This document shows, in pieces, positions 42,331-55,149 of a stretch of 64,000 nucleotides of DNA. Position numbers and translations under genes: made by a program. The DNA is from Oreohelix idahoensis (Eukaryota; Mollusca; Gastropoda; Stylommatophora; Oreohelicidae). The notes beneath the pieces were generated by a model. That model worked only from the letters and a program-made list of their open reading frames with translations, ran no database searches and was not told the origin of the DNA. The stretch covers positions 207,501 to 271,500 of the forward strand of contig JAMPIV010012239.1 of NCBI GenBank assembly GCA_024509875.1. The letters are read 5' to 3'. Every line of letters starts with the position of its first letter. Position 1 is the first letter of the stretch.

Positions 42331-43345
42331 ACTGACAGTAGCATCAACAGGACAGTCAAATCGACGAGATCAAGGACTTCACATAGATAATAAATGACTG
42401 GTAAATGTCTGGTAATCAAAGGCTTGCATCATACATCAACTAGGACACACCCAAACATCATCTGTCCTAATGTTACAATATGTAATGTAGCTTCCGTACC
42501 ATTGACTTAGCGCGTCAGGTACTTAATTAGCTCTGTCGTCCAACAAACGAGCTCCTAAATTGCGTAGCAATAAAACATAAGGCTGTTGTTCAACTGGCAT
42601 AGCTCGCCAGATATATTTCCTCTTGCTGCAAATATTGGCCGTAATACAGGGCCTCAATATGTAGACAGCTGTGTATCCTTTTTTTAGCAGGCACGATCAA
42701 ACCATGCTAAACATATATATATACCGCCAACCTGCGGCGTCCACAATAATTTATCATCATCATTATGCTTCTGTTCACTTGAAAACACATAGTCTCATTT
42801 GGCTAGAACTAGAAGCAAAGAAGAAATTCTGTCTCTCAAGATCTGTGAGCTTCACTCGACAGATAGGTAAGTTCAAATGTTCTGCAGCCAAAGGCATAGT
42901 AATAAGAATGTCATTTGCTTTCATACAGAATCTTCCGGATACACACTTAACAAACAATCACTGGGGAAAACATTGACATTTCAGTCATATCGAAACTTTC
43001 CAATCCCCATGATGATATAGAGGAAAATCACAAACGGACATCATCGTCCGACAGCCCAGATCACAATCAAGATGACGAAAGTCACAGTTCGCGCTCAGAA
43101 CTCTGCGCATGCATAGACAGCATAAAAATGAGCATCGTTCAGACAGATCAACGACAACGATTGAAAGAAAGAGAAGATAACCCTTTAAACAACCTGTCAT
43201 AGAAGTTAATACCCAATTATCCAACTTTGACCAACAAAGTTTTACAACAAAAGTATTAAATAGATTTACCTATATGACTCCGTCAAAACGACAAAAGTAT
43301 AAAATAGATTTACCCATTATGACTCCGTCAAAAACGACAGCAACA
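42331..43345 (-). repeat. E3 3' LTR, truncated
   Basis: Matches about 50894-51912 with few differences, from ACGAAACTGACAGTAGC to GACAGCAACA. The part equivalent to 50515-50893 is missing. Confidence 0.9.
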
Positions 43346-44101
43346 GACTACCGCACCCCCCGTATAAAAAAAATGACCCATTTTTTAAAAAAATACATCA
43401 ATGAGCAAGATACCACAAGCTCATGACACATGAATAATGTGCCAATGAAAGAATCAACCGGAGAGAATCAAATCATCTCACCAAATAATAGAAAATATCT
43501 TCGGGAAGGTACCATCAAAGAAACCTCAGTTGCTGGCGATACTAACAAAAATTACATAACTATCAAACAATTATGCAATAATATAATCATAGCAATGACC
43601 AATGACAATCTATCTGAAGAAGTCATATCAATATACAAATTACAATGTTATACCATTAATATATGTAATGGATGGACATGACCAAATTTGTTAAATTCCT
43701 TACACATTATCTAACAATAGAAGTATATTATATACAAATAAGTGCTGCGATTTCTTGAACAAAAGTAAGGTATGGCGTCATCATGGTTCTCACAAGCGCT
43801 CCGTACTTGGTACTAGTTTGCACTGAGAACAATATAAATGACATTAATTAGTAACATGCTATAATGCACTATAGTCATTACAAAATTATCTAAATATTAT
43901 ATGTGGCCATTTTAACATTTTTCCTTTTCTTATTTTTTTTTCCTTTATTTTATGTTAACCTTAACCTTCGACATTACACCAAAGATAGTAATAGAGAAAG
44001 AAAACAATCAATTTACTAATCTAAGGTGAAACAAATGTATTAATGTATATTATGAACAGACATGAGTCTGGAAATGTATCATGAAATCTAGGACACAAGA
44101 C
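43346..44101 (-). other. E3 3' UTR and polypurine tract
   Basis: Non-coding. On the minus strand it ends ACGGGGGGTGCGGTAGTC before the LTR, the same pattern as E1, E2 and E4. The plus-strand frame 43430-43681 is not recognisable. Confidence 0.75.
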
Positions 44102-45691
44102 TTAAGTGGAATCATGTGGGCATCTAGACAGTATGTCCGCCATCACATTATCCGAACCACGGATAGCCCGCACCGTGAAATGAAAAGGTTGAAGAGCAAT
44201 AGCATATCGAGTAGATCTCGAGCTCTTCAAATCCTTGTTCTGCATAGCTGTAAGAGCTTTTTGGTCGGTTTCCATAATGAAATGCGCGCCTAGAAGGAAT
44301 CTTTGTAGCTTAAGAATGGCCCAGACCATAGCTAACAATTCACGGTCTAGAACCGAATAGTTCCTTTCTGCCGCATTCAATTTCCTAGAGATATACATCA
44401 CAGGATGCAGAGTTCCTGAATACTCCTGCATAAGTGCCGCCCCGATCCCAGTGGAAGAGGCATCACTACGAAGGACAAAAGTCTTATCAATCGATGGTAG
44501 TCGTAAGATAGGAGGAGATGAGAACAAATTCTTAATCTGATCCAATGAAGATTGGCATTCTTGGGACCAGCGCACCATGTTAGGAGAACCTTTTTTCAAT
44601 AAAGTTGAAAGAGGTGCCATAATGGAGGACAGATTCTTAATGAATCTTCCGTAGAATTGTATTAATCCCAAGAGACTACGTACTTGCTTTTTTGTTTTAG
44701 GAACGGAGATATTTAATATCTTAGAAATGTTTTGGTCCTCTGTCTTCAATAGACCATGACCAACACGATGACCTAGGAAAGAGATTTCACTAAACCCAAC
44801 AAAGGCTTTAGAGGGTTTTGCAGTCAAATTATGCTCGCGTAGAGTAGACAGTAACTCATTTAAACCCGAATAGTGTTCTTCCCAAGTATCGCTGAAAAGA
44901 CAGATGTCGTCCAAGTATGCGATGACATCTGTACGATATGAGAGAATTCGACGCATCATGCGTACGAAAGTAGCTGGGGCGTTCATCAGCCCGAAAGGCA
45001 TAAAATTCCATTGATACAAACCCCTAGGTGTTGAGAAAGCAGTGAAAGGTTTGGCGCGTTCAGTTAACGGAACTTGCCAATAGCCTTTCGACAAGTCAAG
45101 TTTAGTAAAGAATCGCGATTTAGAAAGTCTAGTAAGTAGATCTTCCAATAAAGGCATAGGTTCAGCATCAAACTTCGTAACCTGGTTCAATTTGCGATAA
45201 TCGACGCAAAGACGTATGTTATTGTCTTTCTTTCGAACAATAACCATGGACGAAGAGTATGCTGAAGTGGATGGTTCAATTATTTTCAATTGTATCATTT
45301 CATCCAATTCTTTCTCGACTTGCGCTTGGAAATGAATAGGGATAGGATATGGTCTTACTCTGATCGGATTATGATCAGTAAGTATAATGTCATGTTTGAT
45401 AATATGTGTGTGTCCAGGAATGTCGGTAAGGACATCCTGAAATGATTGTAGCAAGGAAGATACTTGACGCTGTTCCTCAAAAGACAAATTAGAAGAAACC
45501 GAAACGTTTCTCCATGATTCCGTAGAATTGAGTGGAATCATAGGAAGAGGTAGATTAACATCTGAAAACGTTGTTTCCTCCTCCTGTATAACCGACAAGG
45601 ATGAGATATGACCATGTTGGACTGGAGAATCGTCCGTCGCCTGGAAAATAGGCTGCAAATAGTCTGGTCGTTCAATAAATTCCGTAAGCAT
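44102..45691 (-). pseudogene. E3 reverse transcriptase-RNase H
   Basis: 529 residues open, corresponding to E1 residues 333-861. RT contains LCVDYRKLN, TKLDLSKGYWQ, MPFGLMNAP and YLDD at 259-262. RNase H has Asp at 410 (LRSDASSTG), DRELLAM, ETDQKAL and final ADILSR. All catalytic residues kept. It is separated from the integrase by a one-base change in a T-run near 45745, so it is not translated with the rest unless by frameshifting. Confidence 0.93.
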
Positions 45692-45719
45692 ATTTATATG
45701 GAAGGTTTTATGCCTTCCA

Positions 45720-48155
45720 TCAATATCGACAACATAGTCGACATCGGAAATTTTTTGAGACTATTCTATATGGACCTTTCCATGCAATGAGAAGTCTGTT
45801 CTCCCTCGAAGGAAGTAAGACAAACGCTTTGTCTCCAGGACAAAGTTGACGTAGGCGTCTCTTCTTATTAGCGAATTGCCTCGCCTTTTCTTTGGCAAAT
45901 TCGGAGGATGAAGTCGCTAACTTGCATGCTTCGATAATCTTATGCCTGAGAGCAATGACATACTCATATGAAGATTGAGTGTCATTGTCAATATTATCGG
46001 CAGTTATCAAATCGTGTAGCAAGGACATAGGACCGCGCGGTTGCGCGCCAAAAACAAGTTGAAAGGGAGAAAACCCTGTATGTTCGTTGGGGACCTCTCT
46101 ATAGGCAAAGAGAGCCGCGGGTAAAACCCTGTCCCAATCCTGAGGATGATCCTCAGTAATCTTGCCAAGTAAGTTCTTAAGTGTTCTATTAAGACGTTCA
46201 ACTAACCCATTAGACATTGGGTGATAAATACTACTGAGAGACCTTTTAATATCTAGGATAGACATCACCTGCGACATAGTGTCTGATATCAATTGAGTAC
46301 CATGGTCTGACAATATTTCTCTGGGAAAACCCAAACGAGAAAATATTAGCCAAAGAGCGTCTGCGATATCGGCAGTAGATATGCTCTTTAGAGGTATAGC
46401 CTCTGGCCAACGTGTGCACATGTCGACGCATGTTAGGATGAATTGATGTCCTCTGGCTGACTTAATCTTAAAAGGGCCAATAATATCTATTGCCATCTTC
46501 TGGAATGGTCGAATAGGAATGTCTGCAGCCTGGATAGGTGCAGCATGTCGTGGACCTCTAGATTTGACTTCTTGACAAATCTTACAAGATCGGCAATAAA
46601 TTCGTATGTCTTTGTTTACGAATGGCCAAAAGAAAGCCGCTAGAACTCTCGACTTAGTGCGAGAAAAACCCATGTGTCCAGCACACTGAGAATCGTGTGC
46701 ATGTTGAAGAATTAAGGCTCTCATACTTTTGGGCACAAGAATTTGAGAGTGCATAGATTTGTCTGAGTGTTGTACCATACGTACTAGTATACCATTCTTC
46801 ATAGTGATATACGATTTGTGAATTGTATTTTGATTCGGATCACCGTTTTTAGCGAGAAGAAAGTATTTATTTAGAGAAGAGTCTTCTTCTTGTAGTTTCA
46901 CAAACGAGTCATGTGAAATCACCAAGTGATCATCTTGGCTACCAACTTCATTACTATCATTAGATGAAGTTGAAGGAACAAGAGCTTGTGCTCTTGTTAC
47001 AACCACATTGGCTGTTTGGATATTATGTTCTTCCCAAGCAGCAATTTGCTGCGGGGTACATTCCTTAACCCCGTGAATACGACCGATTATAAGATCCGCA
47101 ATAGGATTAGGAAGAAGACACGCGTGGACATCTCCTGTAAAGAAGGGAGTATCCATGTGGATGATAGCAGTAGGATATATTTCCAAAGATCCACCAAATG
47201 TCACACACTTAACCACCTTCCCCGTGGCACAGCAAGGATCTATAAGAGATTGCCTAACCCCAATAGTAGTACATCCAGAATCAAAAAGTACTGAGACTGG
47301 ATTATCATTCACTAGACCTCTATTTAAAATAAGAGATCCTTTCCCGTCATGCGCAACTGTAGCAGGAAGAGCGGGAAGAGGGTGACCACAAATTAGGGTA
47401 GATACTGTAGATGGCTCGAACAATGTTGAGCATTGGGGGCACTTAGCTGCTCTCCCAAAATCGAAAGCAGAGCCAGTGATAGCATTAGAGTTTCTACTAT
47501 CGTTCACTTGACTACAGGCTTCCTGAGACTCATGTTGTGCAGCGTTTGCCTGACGATAAGATTTCCTTTTGTTATGTCTAGGTCTGCCGCGATTATTATT
47601 TCCCCTGTAATTATCATTATATTGCCCATCATAACCATTATTCTGGTTTGCATCACAGTTTCCATAACCATCATCGTAATATTCTTGACGGCGAGGATAA
47701 TTATCTCGAGAAGAGAAACTCGGATAGTTTCTATTGTGATAACCTTTGCGAAAGTGTCTAAAATTGTTAGACCCAACATTACGAGGACTATCAGCTCGTC
47801 TCCAATTCTTTGAAGAAAACCCACTGTGTGATGGATTGCTTTGATATTGAGTGTAATTCTGATTACTCTTCTTATTAAAGCTTTGCTTAGCACCTTGAAA
47901 TTTACGATTGTAATTAGAGCCATATGGTGCTGCCGAAGCAACTGGCAACCCTTCTTTCACTTTAGAATTGCTAACTGTAGCATGGGGATGCGCAGTTACG
48001 TACTGGCAACAATATTCCTCCATGTCTTTTATGTTTTTAGGTTTACGCTCATGAAGAAAAGCAAGAAAAGATTCGTTGACCGATGACATAACCTTGTCTC
48101 GAAGTAATAAGTCCATTAGGCCTTCATATGTTTTTTTCAGTCTGAGACAACTCAA
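45720..48155 (-). pseudogene. E3 Gag C-terminal part, protease and integrase
   Basis: 811 residues open. Capsid end (YEGLMDLLLRDKVMS, LHERKPKNIKDMEEYCCQYV), N/R/Y-rich nucleocapsid tract, CPQC...CGHP cluster, protease LFDSGCTTIG and IIGRIHG, integrase zinc region (HAHDSQCAGHMGF...CRSCKICQ), integrase core Asp (MAIDIIG), Asp (LSDHGTQ), Glu (LVERLNRT) and the start of the GPY/F region. Here the junction broken in E1 (CAGHMGFS) is read through, proving a single ancestral frame. The last ~13 residues are out of frame. Confidence 0.93.
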
Positions 48156-49056
48156 TCCAACGTGTGAATGTACGACGTATCTTTATAATAAAGTCAGAGA
48201 AATCCACTCCATTTTCTGGCAACATTGTCTTAAGACGAAGACGATAATCTTCTTCTTTTAGTTGATATCTTTTAAGCAATGCTGCTCTGACAACATCATA
48301 GTTGGTCCTATCATGTTCCTCTATTGTCATAAGAGTAGTTACTGGTTCACCTGAAAAAAATTCCATCAGTTGTTCGACATATTTTTCCTTTTTTATTTTA
48401 TGCGTATCGCATAAAAATTCGAATCTATCAAGATAATCCGTTATATCGTCCTTTAAAGGATTGAAATGAGGTAATTTGATCTTATTAGACTTCTCCTTTG
48501 TTGTATCCGAAGTTGCTTGATGAGCACCCGCATTCATCAATTTCAATTTCTCTATCTCCAAAGTTGCGAGTCTTTCATCATGTTCCCTTTTTGCTTTTCT
48601 CTCTTCAGCCTCAGCTTGAAATTTTCTCTCCTCAGCAGCAGTTTTAAATTTTCTCTCCTCAGCAGCAGCTTGAAATTTTCTCTCATCAGCAGCAGCTTGA
48701 GCTTGAAGTTTTTTCTCCTCAGCAGCAGCTTGAAATTTTCTTTCCTCAGCAGCAGCTTGAACTTGAAGCTTTTTCTCCTCAGCAGCAGCTTGAGCTTGAA
48801 GTTTTTTCTCCTCAGCAGCAGCTTGCAATTTTCTTTTTTCAGCAGCAGCTTGAACTTGAAGTTTTTTCTCCTCAGCAGCAGCTTGAGCTTGATGCTGTAT
48901 TCTTCTATCTTCAGTTTCTCTATCCAACTGCATTTGTATCCTTTTCTCTTCAGCCTTCTGTGCCTTGGCATATTGAGCAAGTGCGAATTCTTCTAACTTC
49001 TCACCTGTCTTCCCAAGGGCTTTCCCTTGTTCAATAAAGAAGTCCAGTGTAGACAT
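48124..49056 (-). pseudogene. E3 Gag N-terminal part
   Basis: 310 codons from ATG 49056 (MSTLDFFIEQGKALGKTGEK). Residues ~35-170 are a coiled coil made of short repeats (AAEEKKLQAQ, AAEERKFQ) that are also visible as DNA repeats at 48600-48900. The capsid start follows (ITDYLDRFEFLCDTHK, YDVVRAALLKRYQL). The frame is lost in a T-run near 48130 and continues in the next piece. Confidence 0.92.
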
Positions 49057-50514
49057 TATGTCTAACTATGTGAGATCCGACCTGAAAAATTAAATAAATC
49101 ACCTATCCCACCTTGATGGGAGACAAGTCTGTAATACTAGACTTGTATACTCACTTCACTTTATTTCACTCTCTTTGAGAGACAAGTCTTAATCAAAGAC
49201 CTTGTATAGTTACCTTGTTTCTCTATAATATTATCATTATAAGTAACCTTTATCTGAAAAGTGTATGATATTAATACTAATAGTCAATGATCAAGTATAT
49301 CTATAGACTGTATGACAACAATGTATTACAATAATAAATACAAAGACAAGAATACAAAACAACAACCGAAAACGTTCGCAGAAGTCAAATAATAAATAAA
49401 GCTTAACTGAATCTAATGTTGTAAAATTTTACAATGATAACTGCGAAAATTAAACAAATGACAACACTGTTATAAACAAAAAGGTGTATAGAAATAAATG
49501 AAAGTAAGGAGAGACGAACAGATACAAACAAAACAAATCGTAAATCAAAGAATGGAAAAAAATAACGAAAACAACACTAACACATCTCGTCACAGCTAAG
49601 AAAAAAAAACCCTGAAAAGTAGCAACACAGGTTGCTCGCAATTTCCACTGGGGAAATATGCGTAATCCTACAGAAAACGCTCACGATAGAACCTCTATCA
49701 CGTGGTATTTTCTATCGGAGTCTCCTTACCCAACCAGCCCGCTGAAATACACACTAAATAAACATGTAAACAAAAACATGTATACAAAAAACATGCATGG
49801 CATATATAAATACACAATATGTAGAATGTGTTTAGAGGACAGCTCAGCTTTACACAAAATAAAGGCACAGTTTACACACTAAAACCGGCCACTTATCTTT
49901 TAGCCCACTCCTCAATAGCCGCAAAGATGCAATATAATGCGGTACTACTGTCAACAACATTGGTAGACGATCCACCGTTGAAGGTCACCGTAACTTCATA
50001 AAAGACAGTGGTCTCCAAAGTCTTCTTCTTCTTCTTCCGTCCTTAGCCACCGACCGTCAAAGCAGTCAGTGGCCATTACGCCTAGTGGCGTCTTAGGGCA
50101 ACAGCAGATAGGTTTTCTTTGCCACTGTTTCCCATCACGCCTATTGGCGTCTTTAGGGCAATGGCAAATCAATCCATCTGCTGTTGTTTCCGTAATCGAA
50201 GTGACTGGCAAACGGGTGATCAGCCCGTTGGTGGTCTCCAAAGTGTAGCTGCGAAAATCATACTCGACACCAGTTGAGACTAGAAAATCCAACGTCGATA
50301 TGTTTGTAGAATGTAGTGTAAACAACCAGCGGTACTGTTTACAATCTTAGGTTGACAGGTAACGATGTGACTTGATAGCTTAGAATGCAGTTGTGGTCCA
50401 TGTAGCAGTAACAAAAAAATGCCAACGCCAGTGTTTATGTGAGTCAGCTCAGTTGTTGACCTATTTGCCACTGTCTTGAAAATGTAGAAAACCCACAAAT
50501 CTGGTCCACCATAA
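49057..50514 (-). other. E3 leader and primer-binding site
   Basis: PBS TGGTGGACCAG (minus, 50511-50501). Stem-loops at 49101-49150 and 49177-49209, close to those of E4. A polypyrimidine-AG sits ~35 bases before the start codon. Interrupted by a short retroposon (50021-50230). Confidence 0.65.
50021..50230 (-). mobile_element. Short retroposon with GAA-repeat tail, 13-bp TSD
   Basis: Absent from the homologous place in E4. TSD GTGGTCTCCAAAG at 50008-50020 and 50231-50243. Minus-strand copy ends GGACGGAAGAAGAAGAAG. Contains two similar blocks (CCCTAAAGACGCCAATAGG and CCCTAAGACGCCACTAGG). About 210 bp; a SINE or the 3' stub of a LINE. No A/B box seen. Confidence 0.85.
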
Positions 50515-51912
50515 AAGTAACCGTCTGTTTTGTAACGGCCACCATAAATGTAACGTACTGTTTATAAGTGATGTGAAAGCTGGCAGAGTGAACGTGTCGT
50601 TTATCACCTGGACTGTGTAATGTTGGAGTGTCGATGTAGGTCACAGAAATGTAACGTCCAGGAATTTAACGGCCACCAGAGTGAGGCGCTGCCAGGGGTA
50701 CTATGGTCCCTCACCGTAAACAGCGTACATGTTGTAGATCTGTGATATTGGTATTATGATGTGCTGAGTGTGGGTGTAGACAAGAACCCGAATGCTTGAG
50801 GCTCTTAGTTAAGTCAATAATGCACCCATACACTCACATGCAGTAGTCAATGATGGATTGAAGACTGCTGGCACGTTTCAAACATTTATTTACGAAACTG
50901 ACAGTAGCATCAACAGGACAGTCAAATCGACGAGATCAAGGACTTCACATAGATAATAAATGACTGGTAAATGTCTGGTAATCAAAGGCTTGCATCATAC
51001 ATCAACTAGGACATACCCAAACATCATCTGTCCTAATGTTACAATATGTAATGTAGCTTCCGTACCATTGACTCAGCGCGTCAGGTACTTAATTAGCTCT
51101 GTCGTCCAACAAACGAGCTCCTAAATTGCGTAGCAATAATACATAAGGCTGTTGTTCAACTGGCATGGCTCGCCAGATATATTTCCTCTTGCTGCAAATA
51201 TTGGCCGTAATACAGGGCCTCAATGTGTAGACAGCTGTGTATCCATTTTTTAGCAGGCACGATCAAACCATGCTAAACATATATATATATACCGCCAACC
51301 TGCGGCGTCCACAATAATTTATCATCATCATTATGCTTCTGTTCACTTGAAAACACATAGTCTCATTTGGCTAGAACTAGAAGCAAAGAAGAAATTCTGT
51401 CTCTCAAGATCTGTGAGCTTCACTCGACAGATAGGTAAGTTCAAATGTTCTGCAGCCAAAGGCATAGTAATAAAAATGTCATTTGCCTTCATACAGAATC
51501 TTCCGGATACACACTTAACAAACAATCACTGGGGAAAACATTGACATTTCAGTCATATCGAAACTTCCCAATCCTCATGATGATATAGAGGAAAATCACA
51601 AACGGACATCATCGTCCGACAGCCCAGATCACAATCAAGATGACGGAAGTCACAGTTCGCGCTCAGAACTTTGCGCATGCCTAGACAGCATAAAAATGAT
51701 CATGTTCAGACAGATCAACGACAACGATTGAAAGAAAGAGAAGATAACCCTTTAAACAACCTGTCATAGAAGTTAATACCCAATTATCCAACTTCGACTA
51801 ACAAAATTTTACAACCAAAGTATTAAATAGATTTACCTATATGACTCCGTCAAAACGACAAAAGTATAAAGTAGATTTACCCATTATGACTCCGTCAAAA
51901 ACGACAGCAACA
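50515..51912 (-). repeat. E3 5' LTR
   Basis: About 1.4 kb, starting TGTTGCTGTCG on the minus strand at 51912. The lower boundary is set by comparison with E4 and the PBS, uncertain by a few bases. Confidence 0.85.
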
Positions 51913-53621
51913 CAGTACTGTTAGGGTGATGGTTCAAGATTAATTTGACTCTATCTGAAGGGGATTTATAGTGAGGTATGAGGGCCTCCTGACGAGAGAT
52001 GGGGAGCACACGTTGGAGAGCAGAGGTGAGAACATGTTCCGGATAAAGTCTGCTACGGAAGAAATCCAACATCTCATTTGCTCGGAAGTCATCGTCGTCT
52101 TGGCACAAACGGCGGAGGCGGAGAAGTTGTGAAAATAGTAATGTCAAGGAAGTTGACAGATACTGTGGAGACGAGGGAGGTGAGCTTGATGGTGGGGTGA
52201 AAGTGGTTGACAAAGTCGATGAAGCGATATAAATCAGTCTCAGACATATCTGTGAGACCTATGCCATCATCGATATATCTGCGGTAAAACCCGGGGAAAG
52301 GACCGGAGTATTGTTGCCATAGCTGATGCTCCAAGGGGCCCATAAACAGGCAGGCATAGCTAGGACCCATCTTAGTTCCCATGGCAACACCACTAATTTG
52401 GTCAAAAAACTGACCATTGAATTGAAAGGAATTCAGTTGAAGGACGAGTTCAGCAAGACGGAGAAGAGTGACAGTGGATATAGAAGGGCAAGTGCGTTGG
52501 TCAAGAAAAAACCGAAGAGCTCGGAGACCATCAGAGTGGGGAATAGAGGTGTACAGAGAACAGACGTCTAACAAGAAAAGACGGTAGGAGCGGTCTGCTG
52601 AGAGTCGGATAGAGGAGAAAGTTGTAAGAGCATGATTGGTGTCTTTGAGAAAGGAGGGAAGATTCTCAACGATAGGCTGGAAAATGCTATCGAGGAAGTC
52701 AGAAATGTGTTCAGTAGGACAGGAACAGGCTGAGACAATAGGTCTGCCAGGGTTGTCGATCTTGTGAATTTTGGGGAGCATGTAGAATACAGGCTTGCCC
52801 AAAGAGCTGTCATGAATCCTAAGACGAGAAGATTCGGGAGGAAGAGCATTACTAGTGATGAGCTGTTTAATAGTGTTGTGTACAATGCGATTGTTAGAGA
52901 CAGTCGCATCGCTGGTCCTGGGCCTGTAAAAAGAGCAATTGGTCAACTGGTTTTTAACTTCACTTAGGTATAAGTCCTTCTGCCAGACGATAATGGCTCC
53001 TCCCTTGTCAGCCGGTTTGATGACAATGTCGTCTCTACGGCGAAGAAGGGAGAGAGCGCGGGACTCTGCCGAAGTGAGATTGGAATAATGCAAACTACGA
53101 GGGCGGAGCTGCTGAATGTCATGGATGGTGTTCTTGATATACAGGTCCAGGGCATGAGAGGCCCCAGGTTTAGGTGTAAAGGGGGGTTTAGTAGAGTCAG
53201 AAAAGCGTGCGAAGATGTCTGATTCAGCCTGAGACTGCGGAGTGCTGTCTTCCTCTCTAAAATGGAACTTCAGCCTCATGCGACGGTGAAACCGATGAAC
53301 ATCCTGGAGGAGATTGTATTGGTCTAGGGTCGGACGAAGAGGAACACATTTTAGGCCCTTACTAAGAACAGAGCGCTCTCCCTCAGAGAGGGGTAGATCT
53401 GGGGGGATGCAGACTACCTGAGTGCATGATGGAGTGGAGGATGGAGGGGTAGCTATGGGGGTAGGGATGAGACGGGATAGTTTATGGTGTTTGGATGTGG
53501 AAAGGAATTCATGCAGCTGCCGGTTCAGTGTGTGGATAATGGTGCGTATCATTAGAGTAGAAAGGGAAGTTTTTGGAGGTGAGACAACGTAAGTGAAGCA
53601 GAAGTTGGGTCTGTTGGGCAC
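51913..53621 (-). pseudogene. Penelope-type reverse transcriptase
   Basis: 510-codon open frame (53621-52089) plus a shifted tail to 51913. Motifs: DDIVIKPADKGGAIIVW (197-213), KPVFYMLPKIHKIDNPGRPI (276-295), SFLKDTNH (323-330), FLLDVCSLYTSIPH (349-362, first catalytic Asp), GVAMGTKMGPSYACLFMG (411-428), YIDD (449-452), VNFLDITI. These are the PLE RT signatures, related to telomerase RT. The frame shifts near 52110; the C-terminal part (LPISRQEALIPH) reaches 51913. It lacks the endonuclease because E3 interrupts it. Confidence 0.92.
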
Positions 53622-54012
53622 TGAGGTCTGACAAAAGGCGGGAGTGACTTGCGGCCACTACGCGCATACGTTGAAAGCCACATCTGGTCTCAATTCGTTG
53701 TAGGAGACGTTGTTCCCTAGGATTGAGTGTACCAGCAGATGGATGAAAATTGGAAGAGAATCCATTGGGAAGAATTTTGTGGTGGAGGCAGGTGTGAATA
53801 AAGTGGAGATGAGACGAGAATCTGGTTTTCTTGAAAGTAACGAACGCAAAGTCAATAGCAGCACGGGATATATCAGGAGGTAGGGAGCTGAAGCTGGTGG
53901 TAACCGACACACGGAGAGAGTTGATAAAATATTTAAGAGAGGGCATAGTGGGGAAAAGTAAAACGTTCAGAAAATAAAAAACGTAAAATATAAAATAAAT
54001 AATAAATAACAT
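53600..54012 (-). pseudogene. PLE ORF N-terminal region
   Basis: Frame from 54012, probably starting at the Met of MPSLKYFINSL (53946): RETRCGFQRMRV-like and LSAQQTQLLLHLRCL segments as in PLE N-termini. It joins the RT by a frameshift near 53590. Upstream A/T-rich frames are chance. Confidence 0.65.
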
Positions 54013-54255
54013 AGGCTAGAAAACGATAAATGAAAATGGAGACTAATGAAACAATAAATAAATAAATAGGGTAGAGTGCGGTAATATAAGGTATGAAGGA
54101 AGAGTAGGGAAATACGAAAATGAATAAATAAATAGGATATAAAATAATATGCAATACTGAAAAAGAAGAGATAGGATACGATCAGGGGGATAAGCAGGTA
54201 GATAGATAGAGATACGAGATAACAGAGACACAGTGCAGTCAAAAATATATATATA

Positions 54256-54445
54256 AAATCGAGGAAGTTGAGGGGAACTGCGGTAAGACGTGGAGTACAA
54301 TGGATGGGTTTGAAAAAAAATCGAAAAAATGTGATTCGTCTTACGAGGACAAAAGACAAAGAAAATAGTCTACGTTACGGCCACAAGGCCTTCGTCAAGA
54401 AAAGAAAGGCAGTGAAGGCTAGATAGGAGACATAAGAACTTAAAT
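54256..54445 (-). repeat. PLE pseudo-LTR (copy of the 3' end)
   Basis: Reverse complement of 55075-55262, including the end of the endonuclease frame (TKALWP), the motif GACGAAGG...GGCCGTAACGTA and the terminal CCTCGAT. Confidence 0.88.
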
Positions 54446-54774
54446 GAATATAAAAATAAATATAAAACAAAATAAATAAATAAAACCTAGGTACTTCCCT
54501 GAAGGCGAAGCATCGAAGTCCTATCACGCTTGGCTGAAAAGGAAGTGACTCTTGACCCCGGATGTACACAATACATACTAAGAAACTAAAAACTAAAAAC
54601 TAAAAAACGACAAAATACCCAAACGTAATAAAAGTGTGGACTGGAAATAGAAGAGGAAATATTATGGAGGATGGCATAACAATAGAAGAATAGGATAAGA
54701 GTGGAAAGAGTCAAAATAGAGCAAGAGAGGAAAGGGTGACCTCAGACAAAGGTGTGGAAAGTGTTGAGACCGGC

Positions 54775-55149
54775 TGGTTTTAGACACCCCATGCGGTGTC
54801 CTTTCCTAAGGCTACGTACACCATCACTAGTAGCTTCACGTGTGAATCGCGTAATGTCATTTATACGATCACATGTAAACGTTGCTGCAAAACCTATATT
54901 GGCCAAACAGGCAAACGACTTGGGGACAGATTCAGCCAGCACTTAAATGACATCTCTCAACAAAAGTCCACACCAGTTGCCACACACTTCAATGGTCCTG
55001 ACCACTATGGTCCCATCGACATCCAGGTCACTGCGATCCGATCCTGCTCCTCTGACACTGCCAGCCGAGAACAGCTTGAGAACCGTCTTATCCTATCTAG
55101 CCTTCACTGTCTTTCTTTTCCTGACGAAGGCCTTGTGGCCGTAACGTAG
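54775..55149 (+). pseudogene. PLE GIY-YIG endonuclease, truncated copy
   Basis: Nicking endonuclease domain of PLEs on the plus strand: CESRNVIYTITCKRCCKTYI then GQTGKRLGDRFSQHL, with the VIY...YIG signature and the conserved Arg (GDRFSQHL), then HFNGPDHYGPIDIQ and REQLENRLI. The RT is missing (5' truncation). The frame ends at TAG 55147-55149, and the 3' UTR runs to 55262. Confidence 0.9.

Larger units (their letters stand above)
42331..51912 (-). mobile_element. E3: Gmr1-like LTR retrotransposon, minus strand
   Basis: 5' LTR about 50515-51912, 3' LTR 42331-43345 (its last ~390 bp lost). Coding 44102-49056: Gag-protease-integrase-RT-RNase H, broken by two frameshifts in T/A runs. It lies inside a Penelope-like element: the PLE RT stops at 51913 exactly where the E3 LTR begins. 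The left side is truncated, so no TSD can be checked. A short (GAA)n-tailed retroposon sits in its leader. E3 is the closest relative of E4. Confidence 0.92.

Noticed and set aside
48517..48996. 159-codon plus-strand Leu/Ser/Phe-rich frame, membrane-like
   Set aside because: Antisense of the Lys/Glu/Ala-rich Gag coiled coil of E3.
53967..54359. 130-codon Phe/Tyr/Leu-rich minus-strand frame upstream of the PLE RT
   Set aside because: A/T-rich leader and pseudo-LTR DNA; overlapping frames in all phases show the same bias.
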